Shown: piece by piece, positions 31,934 through 40,525 of the stretch
Layout of the letters: every line of letters starts with the position of its first letter
Position numbering within the stretch: position 1 is the stretch's first letter
NCBI GenBank assembly: GCA_013298845.1
Contig: JAAFJN010000021.1
Coordinates: forward strand, 38,391-83,210
From: Chitinophagales bacterium
Lineage (GTDB): Bacteria; Bacteroidota; Bacteroidia; Chitinophagales; Saprospiraceae
Length of the DNA stretch: 44,820 bases
Direction: 5' to 3'
Notes under the pieces: generated by a model
The model's database searches: none
What the model was told of the DNA's origin: nothing
What the model saw: only the letters and a program-made list of their open reading frames with translations
Translations under genes and position numbers: made by a program

Positions 31934-33514
31934 ATGATTAAATCAAAGTTTCTGCTATTCATTTTGTTTTTTTTAACAAGTTTTGAACAACAAGCATTTG
32001 CTAATCAAACACCAATCACCGACATTAGTGACAACCGGGTAATTTCAGCGGCTCCGGTCATCAATAACTTTCCCAACGATGATTATTGGGCTATATTATT
32101 CAGACCCGACAACACCAAGAGTGATTCTGTATTGGTGCGAGTGTTCAGAAAACAGGACAAACTCACTGATCTTATTGAGCCTTTGGTTGAAGATAGTTTG
32201 CGTTTTTTTGTCATACTGCCCGATGGTAATTATATTTATCTGAACTACGATGCCAATAACCCGGAGGGAAACTACACCAGAAAAATAAAATTGCAGTACA
32301 GAAGTGGTACTCCTTTGCACGAAACCAATAACATGCAGTCGTGGTTGGTGAAAAAAAATGATCCTACTCTGCCACCAGCCTCGGGTCGAATTGCACCCGG
32401 TAAGTCCAATCAACAATCGGGTACTTTTGGCAGTTTTTCCGGTGATAATTCAGCGTTTTACCCGGTTATGGAGCATTACAACGCCGATTCTTACTTGTCC
32501 CTGACGGAGCAAATTAAAATGGGTACGTCATGGTCACCGTGGCCCGCCGTGGGGGCCTATTATTATCTGATTGTTTCCTTTACGAATCGAAGTGTAGATA
32601 GTATAAATAATACATTATCCGGGGTAGTTGTCATTAATAGTTGCAGGCCGGATAATACCGGGTATCAGATTGATTCATATCAATATTTAAACCACATCAA
32701 TCAGGTATGGACGAATATCGTTGTTCCGCAAAACAACCAGACACAGCCGGTTTTTCCAATTGTTGTAGAATATGATGGATTAAAAAAAGGGGAGGTTCGG
32801 CATGTTTACATTAAACTGAAAAGAGTAGGCAACGAGACGCTGACCAGTAATGCGTTTTATTCGGCTACATTATATAATACGAAGGAGTATCAGGATAAGC
32901 CCTCTATTGCATTTTCCAGTTGTTTGGAAATTCCATTAACGACCAACCCACATGACCCGAACGATAAAATAGCCGATCAAAAAGAGTGTTTGGCCAACGG
33001 TAACGGCCTCGTTACGTATACCATCAATTTCCAAAACGAAGGCCGCGGATTTGCGCGCGATGTCGAAATTACGGATCAGTTACCTCCGGCTTTTGGGCCT
33101 AATTATAACATCAATTTTATCGGGTCCAGCCACGGATGTTCGTACACGCTTAGTCCGAGTGGGGAACTCGTGTTTTCTTTAAATAATATTGGACTACCGG
33201 GAACGGAACAAACCGCGCCACAGGTGTTTGATCACAGCCAAACCAAAGGTTGGGTTCGGTTTTCCGCCCAAGGCACTTGTCCGGCGGTGGGAGACACGAT
33301 TAAAAACAAGGCCGCAATCGTATTCGTTGGAAATAACGGAGTGGCTCAGCCGCCAGTAATAACCGAATATTCCAACATCCTTTCGGTGAAGCAAGGGCCA
33401 ACGGGTTGGAACTTACCCGCCTGTCCGTGTTTGCCCAAAAAACGATGCTGTATTGGTTGGGGACGTTGTCGTTGGTGTTGGTATAAAACCTGTAAACCTA
33501 AGCCAGTAAAATAG
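31934..33514 (+). CDS. Secreted DUF11-like protein with Cys/Trp-rich basic tail
   Basis: A 526-residue exported protein with a signal peptide (hydrophobic core about residues 5-16, then FEQQAFANQ). A large N-terminal region of unknown fold is followed by a DUF11-like beta-sandwich (about 345-485, HDPNDKIADQKECLANGNG, YTINFQNEGRGFARDVEITD). The last 30 residues (497-526) are unusual: seven cysteines, three tryptophans and nine Lys/Arg (CPCLPKK, RCCIGWGRCRWCWYKTC). I recognise no sorting signal of the T9SS type. The gene is divergent from the sigma factor and convergent with the CHAT gene (27-base gap). Confidence 0.72.
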   Translation: MIKSKFLLFILFFLTSFEQQAFANQTPITDISDNRVISAAPVINNFPNDDYWAILFRPDNTKSDSVLVRVFRKQDKLTDLIEPLVEDSLRFFVILPDGNYIYLNYDANNPEGNYTRKIKLQYRSGTPLHETNNMQSWLVKKNDPTLPPASGRIAPGKSNQQSGTFGSFSGDNSAFYPVMEHYNADSYLSLTEQIKMGTSWSPWPAVGAYYYLIVSFTNRSVDSINNTLSGVVVINSCRPDNTGYQIDSYQYLNHINQVWTNIVVPQNNQTQPVFPIVVEYDGLKKGEVRHVYIKLKRVGNETLTSNAFYSATLYNTKEYQDKPSIAFSSCLEIPLTTNPHDPNDKIADQKECLANGNGLVTYTINFQNEGRGFARDVEITDQLPPAFGPNYNINFIGSSHGCSYTLSPSGELVFSLNNIGLPGTEQTAPQVFDHSQTKGWVRFSAQGTCPAVGDTIKNKAAIVFVGNNGVAQPPVITEYSNILSVKQGPTGWNLPACPCLPKKRCCIGWGRCRWCWYKTCKPKPVK

Positions 33515-33540
33515 AATTCGTTTGATTATCTGCTAACCGT

Positions 33541-36420
33541 TTATTGAAAAATAGACCCGCGACGGTTAAACCTTTTAAAGAGTAGTACCAAAAAAACGAA
33601 AACACACAGGGCGGCAATGAATTGGCTTTTGCCGGTTGCATTGTCGCCCTTTATCGTTTCCATACTCCCCGAAACCATAAACCCGGCCCAAAACACGGGT
33701 GCTTGTAAAGCAGCAAAAGAAGGGTCATCCAAAACATCCAGTTTTGCCTGCCGAAGTGCTTCATCTTTGCCTTTTCCCTGGTTAAGATACCGTAAAAAAG
33801 CGGGTACAATAACCGAAGATGTATTGTCTTCGGCACTCCATTGGTTCATCAGTACACTTTTTGCTCCCGCCATTTGAAAACCCCAACCTAAACTTTCAAC
33901 CCCTTCTCCCGGCATTAAGGCACCATCGGCAGTGCTGCACGCGCTCAAAATGGCCAGTTGCGGCTGAATATTCAGGCGATGAATTTCGGAGAGAGGCAAT
34001 GTCTCGTATTCAAAACTATCTTTGGTTATATCGGGGGCAAATACCAGGTATCCTTCTTCTCGGGTGTTCGCCACCGCGTGCATAACGAGGTGAACAATCC
34101 CTGCCTTGGGCACGTGTTCTAAAAAGGAGGTTTTGTTGGCTTTTTCATTAATAAAAACCCGACCCGACATCAGACTGGCCGAAGCAATAATCTCATCGTA
34201 GGCTTTGGGCAGATAGCTGTAATTAAATCCGCCCGAATGTCCACCCCGCACGGCCATGGCCTGGTTTTCGGGACTATATTGAAGCGCCCAACCTATATAT
34301 TGATTATTGGGGACAGTGTTTTTTGAGAAAAACTGCACCACCGAAAAAGCGTATCCGGTGGTGTATTTGCGCAGTACCCAAGGCAACTGCCCATCGGTGG
34401 GATCATCTGTCAGCAAAGCGTCAAAAGGAATAAAATGCAGCGCACCATCGGGTACAATCCAAAGTCGTTCGGTCCGTAAGGTAGCCAAGGGTTGTTCCAA
34501 AAGAGCCTTGTAGCAAAAACGGGCGTTGGGGATGTACAACTGTTGGTGGTGATCTTCCCAATTCACCACCACGTGACGCCTGAGTTGATCAATATGTTCA
34601 AATAATACACTATCGGCGGGAACCGTAAAAACCTGTTGCCCTTGTTTGCTTATGGAAAATATGATAATTTGATCATCGCCGTTAAAATATTCCAAAATGG
34701 CCGTATTCTCGGGAAGTTGAGCGATAATTGAGTCAAGGGGCATAATCTTTGGCGCGTGCATCAACTGGTTGAAATTGGGTGAAAATCGCCGAATTTGTTC
34801 CTCTAAAAAATGCAATTTGATTTGGGCGTTGACCACCGAACCTCGGTCGACGCGGCTGGTATCGGGTAACAAAAGAAAATTGCGTAAAGATTGCCATTCG
34901 GTGACTATAGAATCGGGTAAATGATTGATCGTGGGTGTTTGAGCGATTTTTTCCCGTAAAAAAGCGGCTTTTGCCCGTTGGGTGAGCAGGTAAGCGGCGG
35001 CAGTATTACCCAACATAAGCGCTTGTTCAATTCCGCATTGGTACAAACTGCGGTTATCTACCACCGATTGCCGTTTGATGGATACGTCTTTAAATGTTTC
35101 AAAAAGTTGCTCTTGCAAATCAATGGCCAATTCCACGCTGTTCAGTGCCGCCGACAATAGTTCCCGGTGGCCATTTTTCCGAAATTCGCCTTCCAAAAGG
35201 CGTGATTTGCGATACAAAAGTTCCACCAGCCAATAGTCAGCCTTCAAGGTTCCGGGAGCCGGATTTTCGGTGTCATTAATCGTTTCATCGTAGAAGCGCA
35301 AGGTTTTTTGGCAGGCTTCTAACGCCAAATCCGGGCGTTGTTGTACCGTATAGATTTTGACCAGATATGCGTATATTTTTTGGCAATCGGGGTGCAATGC
35401 CGAGTAGGTTCTTTTGGCAAAAGGCAATTCCTCCAAAAACAGCGCTTTGGCCCGGTCGAGTTGGCCTTTTTGTAAGGCACAACGCGCCAAAATATGTTTG
35501 ACATCAACGGGATATTCCTCAGGATTGAGCGTTAATTCAATGCCAAGACTCAAGTTGGCGTAATATTCGGCTTCGTCTGTTTTACGTTCAACGAGATAAC
35601 AACGAGCGATAAACGCATAAATATCACTTCGGTAGGCGAGGTCTGCGCTATCCAAAGCGGCAAAAAAAATCTTCAGGGCCGCTTCGGTATTACCCAATTC
35701 CAAATAAGCCCAACCCCGGTTCCGGAGGTGTTTGGCGTGAACGAGTTTTACGCGGCCGGGATCCCGCTTTTCGGCGTAGCACCTGGGAAGTAAATCGGCG
35801 GTTTTGTCGGAGTAATTTAGGGCCATCCGATAGTCGCCGATGGTGATATAGTTTTGGGCAATATTATCACTGATCGTCAGCCAATTTATCAAATACGCTG
35901 ACTGTGGCAACCGGCTTAATCCCATCCAGTAGGTTTGGTTGGCCTCATAACAGCGCCCTTGTTTTTGCTGAATATAACCTTGTAATAAGTTGATTTTACC
36001 CACAATGGAGTCCGACGGGGCGTTATTTAGAACGAGGTTTGCCGCTTGTTTTAGGGTGGTTTCCAATTGTTTGGTACTGTCTTCCGTGGTGGGGTATTGG
36101 GCCACCTGCCCTCGCAATTCGAGGTACGCGGCATTGTATAGTCGTACATCAACGAGGTATTGCGTAATTATTTGAGTAAAACGGCTGTGTTTTTCAAAAT
36201 TAAGATCGGTATTTAAATAATAAGCGCAGGAATCCCTAAAGCGTTGTAAATCAATTGTATCGTACGGAAGTTGTACTCTTATACACGAACTCGGCCGCAA
36301 TAACTTCCCCACCCACGAGTCACTGGGGTGGGGAAGTTCGTTTTTTTGACCGTTGGATTTGGTGAGATTAATAACTAAAAAGACGATTATTACACAAACT
36401 ATTTTTGGGAAAACTTTCAT
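33541..36420 (-). CDS. Exported TPR-CHAT protein with C-terminal membrane anchor
   Basis: A 959-residue protein with a signal peptide (MKVFPKIVCVIIVFLVINLT). A long array of TPR-like repeats (about 100-480) is followed by a CHAT domain (about 600-915), the caspase-like peptidase fold. The presumptive catalytic dyad is H781 in HLVMHAV and C828 in ILSACSTADG, followed by the conserved GEGVESLGWGFQMAGAKSVL. A transmembrane helix (about 934-951) with a short basic tail ends the protein. CHAT domains act as proteases in TPR-CHAT defence and signalling systems; this one is exported and tethered, so its substrate should be extracytoplasmic. ATG 36420 is supported by the promoter at 36448-36478. Confidence 0.9.
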   Translation of the reverse strand: MKVFPKIVCVIIVFLVINLTKSNGQKNELPHPSDSWVGKLLRPSSCIRVQLPYDTIDLQRFRDSCAYYLNTDLNFEKHSRFTQIITQYLVDVRLYNAAYLELRGQVAQYPTTEDSTKQLETTLKQAANLVLNNAPSDSIVGKINLLQGYIQQKQGRCYEANQTYWMGLSRLPQSAYLINWLTISDNIAQNYITIGDYRMALNYSDKTADLLPRCYAEKRDPGRVKLVHAKHLRNRGWAYLELGNTEAALKIFFAALDSADLAYRSDIYAFIARCYLVERKTDEAEYYANLSLGIELTLNPEEYPVDVKHILARCALQKGQLDRAKALFLEELPFAKRTYSALHPDCQKIYAYLVKIYTVQQRPDLALEACQKTLRFYDETINDTENPAPGTLKADYWLVELLYRKSRLLEGEFRKNGHRELLSAALNSVELAIDLQEQLFETFKDVSIKRQSVVDNRSLYQCGIEQALMLGNTAAAYLLTQRAKAAFLREKIAQTPTINHLPDSIVTEWQSLRNFLLLPDTSRVDRGSVVNAQIKLHFLEEQIRRFSPNFNQLMHAPKIMPLDSIIAQLPENTAILEYFNGDDQIIIFSISKQGQQVFTVPADSVLFEHIDQLRRHVVVNWEDHHQQLYIPNARFCYKALLEQPLATLRTERLWIVPDGALHFIPFDALLTDDPTDGQLPWVLRKYTTGYAFSVVQFFSKNTVPNNQYIGWALQYSPENQAMAVRGGHSGGFNYSYLPKAYDEIIASASLMSGRVFINEKANKTSFLEHVPKAGIVHLVMHAVANTREEGYLVFAPDITKDSFEYETLPLSEIHRLNIQPQLAILSACSTADGALMPGEGVESLGWGFQMAGAKSVLMNQWSAEDNTSSVIVPAFLRYLNQGKGKDEALRQAKLDVLDDPSFAALQAPVFWAGFMVSGSMETIKGDNATGKSQFIAALCVFVFLVLLFKRFNRRGSIFQ

Positions 36421-36447
36421 AACGGGAAATTTTTGGAATATTTTTTG

Positions 36448-36478
36448 CAAATATAAGTATAGGTTAGATATTTGCAAA
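36448..36478 (-). promoter_or_regulatory. Promoter of the TPR-CHAT gene
   Basis: On the minus strand TTTG (36478-36475), a 19-base spacer and TATATTTG (36455-36448) match the Bacteroidota -33/-7 pattern, 28 bases before the ATG. Confidence 0.8.
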
Positions 36479-36511
36479 GCGACATCCCATATAAATTTTC
36501 CTGAACGCCTT

Positions 36512-37903
36512 TTAGCCGCGATCTACCACCAAAACCTGCTCCGGACGAAGCACATAGGGCGGCAAATAAGCCGGAATATTACTAAATGGCAATACCTCGG
36601 GTTTTAGTTCAATCCCGATAACATCGCGCATAAAGGCGCGGCGAGCCTGGATTCTGACCCAGGTTTCGGGGAATTGCTCCGCCAGTTCGCGGCGGGTCGC
36701 TTCATCTGCCAGGGCAATGCCATCTTCGATATTGGAGGTGTGGTAGGCCGTGCCGGTAGCCGGAATGACGTCCACCTGAATGGCCATACCGCTTTGTAAG
36801 GCAACTTTACTGCCTTTGTACACGGGCGAATGCACCCATTCGTCCAGGTGAATATAGTGACCTGGGTTGAGTTGCACCCCAAAAAACGGATCACCAATTT
36901 CGCCGTGAATAATATCGTATAGTTCGCCGCCAGTCACTCCAATCCCGATGTGTTCGTACCATTTGGTTACGGCGCGGAAATAAGGAATGGCCAGTTTTTC
37001 GAGGTAGTCCTGTACTCCTTCGGGCAGTTCGGTGGCGTCGTGGACCAGCCAGCCCGCGCGGGAATTGAGGGCACCCCAGAGGCACATACACATGGTAAAT
37101 GGTTCCCCCATTTTTAGGGTATTCATCGAAGGGCTGGGTAGTCCGTAAGCGGCTCGGTGGCCATTGGAAAGCATGGTGTGCGCGCCGTGGGGGTACCCGT
37201 TGGCACCCATGAGCGCGGCGGCTTCGTATTCGGTCATGCCTGGTTTCAGGTTTTGGAATACGTTTTTCAGGCCGTTGGAGGTGATGCAGGCTGCAAATTC
37301 AAAAACGGCCAGTTGGGCGGCTTCGTTGAGGATACGCAGGCCGTCTGCCGGATTCATAAATAAAGCGTTGGCGTTGAAGACCTGCTCCGTTCCCACCAAA
37401 TGGCGCAGCGCATCCACGAGGTACGACGGGGTTTCAAAACAATGTTCCGGGGCCGAAAATTCACCCTCTGAAAAGTATTTCCAACCGGCGATGCCCACTT
37501 TTTGGCCTTTTTGTACGCCTTCCGTGGTTAAAATATGGTCCAACGCCGGACTTTTGCTGCGGTCTTGGCCCAATAAACTCAACGGTTGGTACAATATCCG
37601 GCGAATGGGCGCAGGACAAAGTTCGGCGTAGCCCCAACCTTCGTTACCCACGAGCAAGGCGGGCGTATGGTGGTGGTCCACGAGCAACAGAGCCTCTTCA
37701 AAACGCGGGTCGTAACCGCAGGCCCATGTGAGGTTGGCGTTGTGTTCGCGGTCGGCGTAGATCACCAAAAAATCCAGTTCCTGCGCACGCATGGCCACCC
37801 GCAGGCGGGCGAGGCGCTGTTCGTACAACGGAGCGGTTAAGGTGGGTTCCGTGGTGGGTTTCCCAAAATCGGGGAGGGTCACTTTTCTGAGTTGAATGTG
37901 CAT
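36512..37903 (-). CDS. M24-fold (aminopeptidase P/creatinase-like) protein
   Basis: A 463-residue pita-bread-fold protein with an N-terminal creatinase-like domain (about residues 30-190, FLVIYADREHNANLTWACGY) and a C-terminal M24 domain. The usual metal ligands are largely absent. The first DxG...YxxD block is replaced by MCMCLWGALNSRAGW, and the tiP-Glu position reads IQVDVIP. The histidine region (NPGHYIHLDEWVHSP) and IED are kept. It may therefore be a metal-independent, creatinase-like hydrolase or a non-peptidase. It is monocistronic, with a TACATTTG element 40 bases upstream. Confidence 0.82.
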   Translation of the reverse strand: MHIQLRKVTLPDFGKPTTEPTLTAPLYEQRLARLRVAMRAQELDFLVIYADREHNANLTWACGYDPRFEEALLLVDHHHTPALLVGNEGWGYAELCPAPIRRILYQPLSLLGQDRSKSPALDHILTTEGVQKGQKVGIAGWKYFSEGEFSAPEHCFETPSYLVDALRHLVGTEQVFNANALFMNPADGLRILNEAAQLAVFEFAACITSNGLKNVFQNLKPGMTEYEAAALMGANGYPHGAHTMLSNGHRAAYGLPSPSMNTLKMGEPFTMCMCLWGALNSRAGWLVHDATELPEGVQDYLEKLAIPYFRAVTKWYEHIGIGVTGGELYDIIHGEIGDPFFGVQLNPGHYIHLDEWVHSPVYKGSKVALQSGMAIQVDVIPATGTAYHTSNIEDGIALADEATRRELAEQFPETWVRIQARRAFMRDVIGIELKPEVLPFSNIPAYLPPYVLRPEQVLVVDRG

Positions 37904-37942
37904 AGTTTGGCGCGTCTTTTATAAATGAAACCAGACGGGCGA

Positions 37943-37950
37943 CAAATGTA
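37943..37950 (-). promoter_or_regulatory. TACATTTG -7 element of the M24-fold gene
   Basis: A TAnnTTTG match on the minus strand 40 bases before ATG 37903. Confidence 0.6.
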
Positions 37951-38031
37951 TTACAATTCACTATTTTCGGTGTTGACTGCCGCTTTTTCTTATTTCACTG
38001 GTTTTTTGGACGAATTGTGCAGCACCTGAAT

Positions 38032-38039
38032 TAATTTTG
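38032..38039 (+). promoter_or_regulatory. TAATTTTG -7 element, possibly leaderless start
   Basis: An exact TAnnTTTG match only 4 bases before ATG 38044. If used, the transcript would start at or very near the start codon. Confidence 0.45.
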
Positions 38040-38043
38040 GGGC

Positions 38044-38826
38044 ATGTTATTAGCACAACGGCGTTTTTCCGAAAATTCGGGCTTTTTTTACAATATTATA
38101 CTGCTGCTGCTGTCCCTGACTGTCGGGCGGTTTTTTCAAAGTTTTCAATTGTCCAACGGGTATTTCGATTTTCCGTTGTGGGTGCTTTTATTGCTGTTTT
38201 TGTTTTTTTTGCTGGAACCATTCGCGGTGAAGTATATATTAAGCCAGTCCATTAATGTCGGTAACAACCGCGAAAATGGGGTTTGGATAACGTTTCAAAA
38301 GGGTAAGTTTTTTGGTTTTTTGTTGTTGATGGCGCTGATCTGGCGGACGTATTTCCGATTGGTAGTAATTCTTTTTCCGTTGCTTCGGGCGATTGGTTGG
38401 GATGTGGATTACGCCGAATGGCCGCGATATTGGAAATTTTTGTGGTGGTTTTCGGGCGTTTGGGTGCTTTACCTCGAATTGCGGCTCCTGCTTTATTTGT
38501 ACGAGCCGGAAGAAATCATCCTGCCAACTTGGGTTGGGCGGTTGCTTCGGGCATCGGTATTGATTTTAACGGTGTTGTTTATGGTGCAAATTGGGGTTTT
38601 GGTGCCCCGCGAATTAAAAGGAAATATGGTAACGCTGGCGCAAATTGCGCAAACTTTACCGTTTATGGGGCTGTTTTTTGTGTTGTTTTACATCCCGGTT
38701 CGGTGGATCGAAATTATTTCCGACCTCGTTCAAGTGCGCCATTGGTGGCAAATGGCCCTGTATTGGTTCACTGCCTTTTTGGTGATGTTATCCGGGGTAA
38801 CGGCCGGTAAAATTTGGAATTTTTAA
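38044..38826 (+). CDS. Integral membrane protein of unknown function
   Basis: A 260-residue protein with about six hydrophobic helices (for example NIILLLLSLTVGRFF, LLLLFLFFLLEPFAV, FFGFLLLMALIWRTYF, VLILTVLFMVQIGVLV, LPFMGLFFVLFYIPV and a C-terminal helix). It is rich in Trp and Phe. No catalytic or transport motif is recognisable, and I cannot assign a family. It is convergent with the DUF1905 gene 30 bases downstream. The ATG may be used without a leader (see the element at 38032). Confidence 0.6.
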   Translation: MLLAQRRFSENSGFFYNIILLLLSLTVGRFFQSFQLSNGYFDFPLWVLLLLFLFFLLEPFAVKYILSQSINVGNNRENGVWITFQKGKFFGFLLLMALIWRTYFRLVVILFPLLRAIGWDVDYAEWPRYWKFLWWFSGVWVLYLELRLLLYLYEPEEIILPTWVGRLLRASVLILTVLFMVQIGVLVPRELKGNMVTLAQIAQTLPFMGLFFVLFYIPVRWIEIISDLVQVRHWWQMALYWFTAFLVMLSGVTAGKIWNF

Positions 38827-38856
38827 CATTATAGTTGGGCAGTCCGGTGATGGATT

Positions 38857-39354
38857 CTACCACGCTTCTTTTTCGCCGGGTTCGTACATTTTTAACCTTT
38901 TTTCCAATCGTTCGATGGTAGTCACTATGCGATTAACCCGGGTTTCGGTTCGTTTGGCTTCGTAAATCCAGTCAATATAGTGTTTTTTACTGCTATCAGT
39001 CAGGGTTTTGAAAAACGCGTGTGCTTCGGGGGCATCCAACAAACAAACCAGGAGTTCATCGGGGATTTCGACGGGAGAATCATCCGGGACCAGATGAACA
39101 TACACCTGATCGCCTTCCTCTTTTTTAATAACTTTCCGAATGGCGGCTTTTACGGGTAAAAACAATCGCCCATTGCCCATTGGCATCAGTTTGTACTGCC
39201 GAATGGCGTACCCGTCAATGGTGCCTTTTACCTGCACCCAACTAAACGGCGTTTTTTTATCCGGCGTTACCTTGGGAATTTCAACGTAAGTCCAACCACC
39301 TTTACCGGGGTATTTTTGTAAGGTAAATGTCGCGTCAACGAAAAAATTTGACAT
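38857..39354 (-). CDS. DUF1905 / YdeI-type (OmdA) domain protein
   Basis: A 165-residue cytoplasmic protein. The N-terminal DUF1905 barrel (about residues 8-90, GWTYVEIPKVT, VKGTIDGYAIRQYKLMPMGN, LFLPVKAAIRKVIKKEEGD) is followed by a YdeI/OmdA-like helical tail (about 100-160, AHAFFKTLTDSSKKHYIDWI, EAKRTETRVNRI). YdeI proteins are associated with bacteriocin resistance, but the biochemical role is unclear. Eleven 9-bp tandem repeats start 4 bases upstream of the ATG and replace any ordinary leader, so expression may depend on repeat number. Confidence 0.85.
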   Translation of the reverse strand: MSNFFVDATFTLQKYPGKGGWTYVEIPKVTPDKKTPFSWVQVKGTIDGYAIRQYKLMPMGNGRLFLPVKAAIRKVIKKEEGDQVYVHLVPDDSPVEIPDELLVCLLDAPEAHAFFKTLTDSSKKHYIDWIYEAKRTETRVNRIVTTIERLEKRLKMYEPGEKEAW

Positions 39355-39358
39355 GGTT

Positions 39359-39457
39359 GTTGAATTTGTTTAATTTGTTGAATTTGTTGAATTTGTTGAA
39401 TTTGTTGAATTTGTTGAATTTGTTGAATTTGTTGAATTTGTTGAATTTGTTGAATTT
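39359..39457. repeat. 9-bp tandem repeat, 11 units
   Basis: GTTGAATTT is repeated eleven times; only the second unit differs (GTTTAATTT). It is placed immediately upstream of the DUF1905 start codon. On the minus strand it reads as an open Asn-Lys-Phe repeat. A 9-base unit keeps frame, so copy-number change would alter leader length or promoter spacing, not frame. Confidence 0.95.
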
Positions 39458-39828
39458 GTTTTGCCCGTCGTAGATTACTCGTTTTTTGTTGCTCGTTGCA
39501 GCGTAAACGTTATTCAAGTGTGCAAATCTGCCAAATCTATCAGATTTGGTAGATTTATGCCGCTACTTGAGCAGTGAACTCAATATTCCCAAGTGTTTCA
39601 GTCGTAAAAAACGCGTACGCAACGAGGCGGATTTGTGGAATAAATCTACCAAATCTGATAGATTTGGCAGATTAGCACACTTTAAAACGAGTGCGTTATG
39701 ACACGCAACAAAAAAACGTGTACGCTACAACGAGCAACAAAAACGTGTACGCTACAACGAGCAACAAAAACGAGTACGCTACAACGAGCAACAAAAAACG
39801 TGTACGCTATAACGGGCAAAACAAATTC
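39448..39828. repeat. Nested inverted-repeat element (~60- and 41-bp arms)
   Basis: The outer arms 39448-39511 and 39769-39828 are about 85% complementary and share GCAACAAAAAACG and GGGCAAAACAAATTC. The inner arms 39518-39558 and 39640-39680 are complementary over 41 bp with one mismatch. Each inner arm is itself a palindrome around AAATCT...AGATTT. The central 80 bases are unique. No transposase frame is inside. This resembles a MITE or palindromic repeat composite. Confidence 0.85.
39716..39822 (+). repeat. 27-bp tandem repeat, four units
   Basis: The unit beginning ACGTGTACGCTACAACGAGC and ending AACAAAA occurs at 39716, 39743 and 39770, with a fourth, diverged copy at 39798. It is an expansion of one segment of the surrounding inverted-repeat arm. 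It keeps an open frame by virtue of its length, but I do not regard it as coding. Confidence 0.85.
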
Positions 39829-39857
39829 AACCCTCTAAAGCCCTTCAAAAACCCTAA

Positions 39858-40433
39858 CTATCCCGCCGGAGGCACCGGAGCGGGCACCACGTTTTTGACG
39901 GGTGGGATTGATTTGAAATAAGCAAACATCGCGCTAATGTCTTCGTCCTTCATGCCCACGTAATTCACCCAAGGCATGGGAGGCAACAGCATACGACCAT
40001 TGTCCATTCCTTTGGATTTACCTTGCGTAAGGGCTTTTTTAAATTGCTCTAAAGTCCAGTTACCAAGCCCCGATTCGTCGGGGGTGAGGTTAGCGGCAAA
40101 ACTCGTACCCCAGGGGCCATACGCTGCGGTCAGGTCGGGCGTAAACATGGCAAAGCCCTGACTCGTCATTTTGGTGTCGAACGTAGGCACGGGTAAATCG
40201 CTGGGGTAACCCGAAAGTTTGCGTTCGGCAATAATTTCCGGTCCGTTTGGCCCCATTTTTTTGGGCGAATGGCAATCGTTACAACCGGAGATACTCACCA
40301 GGTATTCACCGCGTTTTACCTGATCGGCCTGGGTAACCGTTGGTGCAGATGGCGCAGGTGCAGGCGCCGAGGGCTGACAGTTGGCCAAAAGAAGAACGGC
40401 CACCATTGTGCTAAAATAAAGCGTGTTTTTCAT
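39858..40433 (-). CDS. c-type cytochrome lipoprotein
   Basis: A 191-residue lipoprotein with a signal ending in LLLANC (Cys at 19), a Pro/Ala-rich spacer, then a single cytochrome c domain. The haem site is CNDCH (about residues 51-55, in SISGCNDCHSPKKMG). Distal methionine candidates lie in RMLLPPMPWVNYVGM. It is similar to the mono-haem cytochromes that feed periplasmic oxidases or dehydrogenases. No partner oxidoreductase is adjacent. I find no convincing promoter in the 170 bases upstream, which hold the hairpin at 40526. Confidence 0.88.
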   Translation of the reverse strand: MKNTLYFSTMVAVLLLANCQPSAPAPAPSAPTVTQADQVKRGEYLVSISGCNDCHSPKKMGPNGPEIIAERKLSGYPSDLPVPTFDTKMTSQGFAMFTPDLTAAYGPWGTSFAANLTPDESGLGNWTLEQFKKALTQGKSKGMDNGRMLLPPMPWVNYVGMKDEDISAMFAYFKSIPPVKNVVPAPVPPAG

Positions 40434-40525
40434 TGTTTACCAAATTAATTAATGAATTTGGCCGCAAGGTAGGAATTTTATCGGAAGTGAAGAATTGGTA
40501 GAATTGGTTAATTTTGTTGGTTTTT

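Noticed and set aside
39335-39921. Open frames through the 9-bp and 27-bp repeats on both strands, giving Asn-Lys-Phe and VYATTSNK-type repeat peptides
   Set aside because: The repeat units are multiples of three, so open frames arise automatically. The two similar peptides on opposite strands come from the inverted repeat. There is no leader or conserved start.
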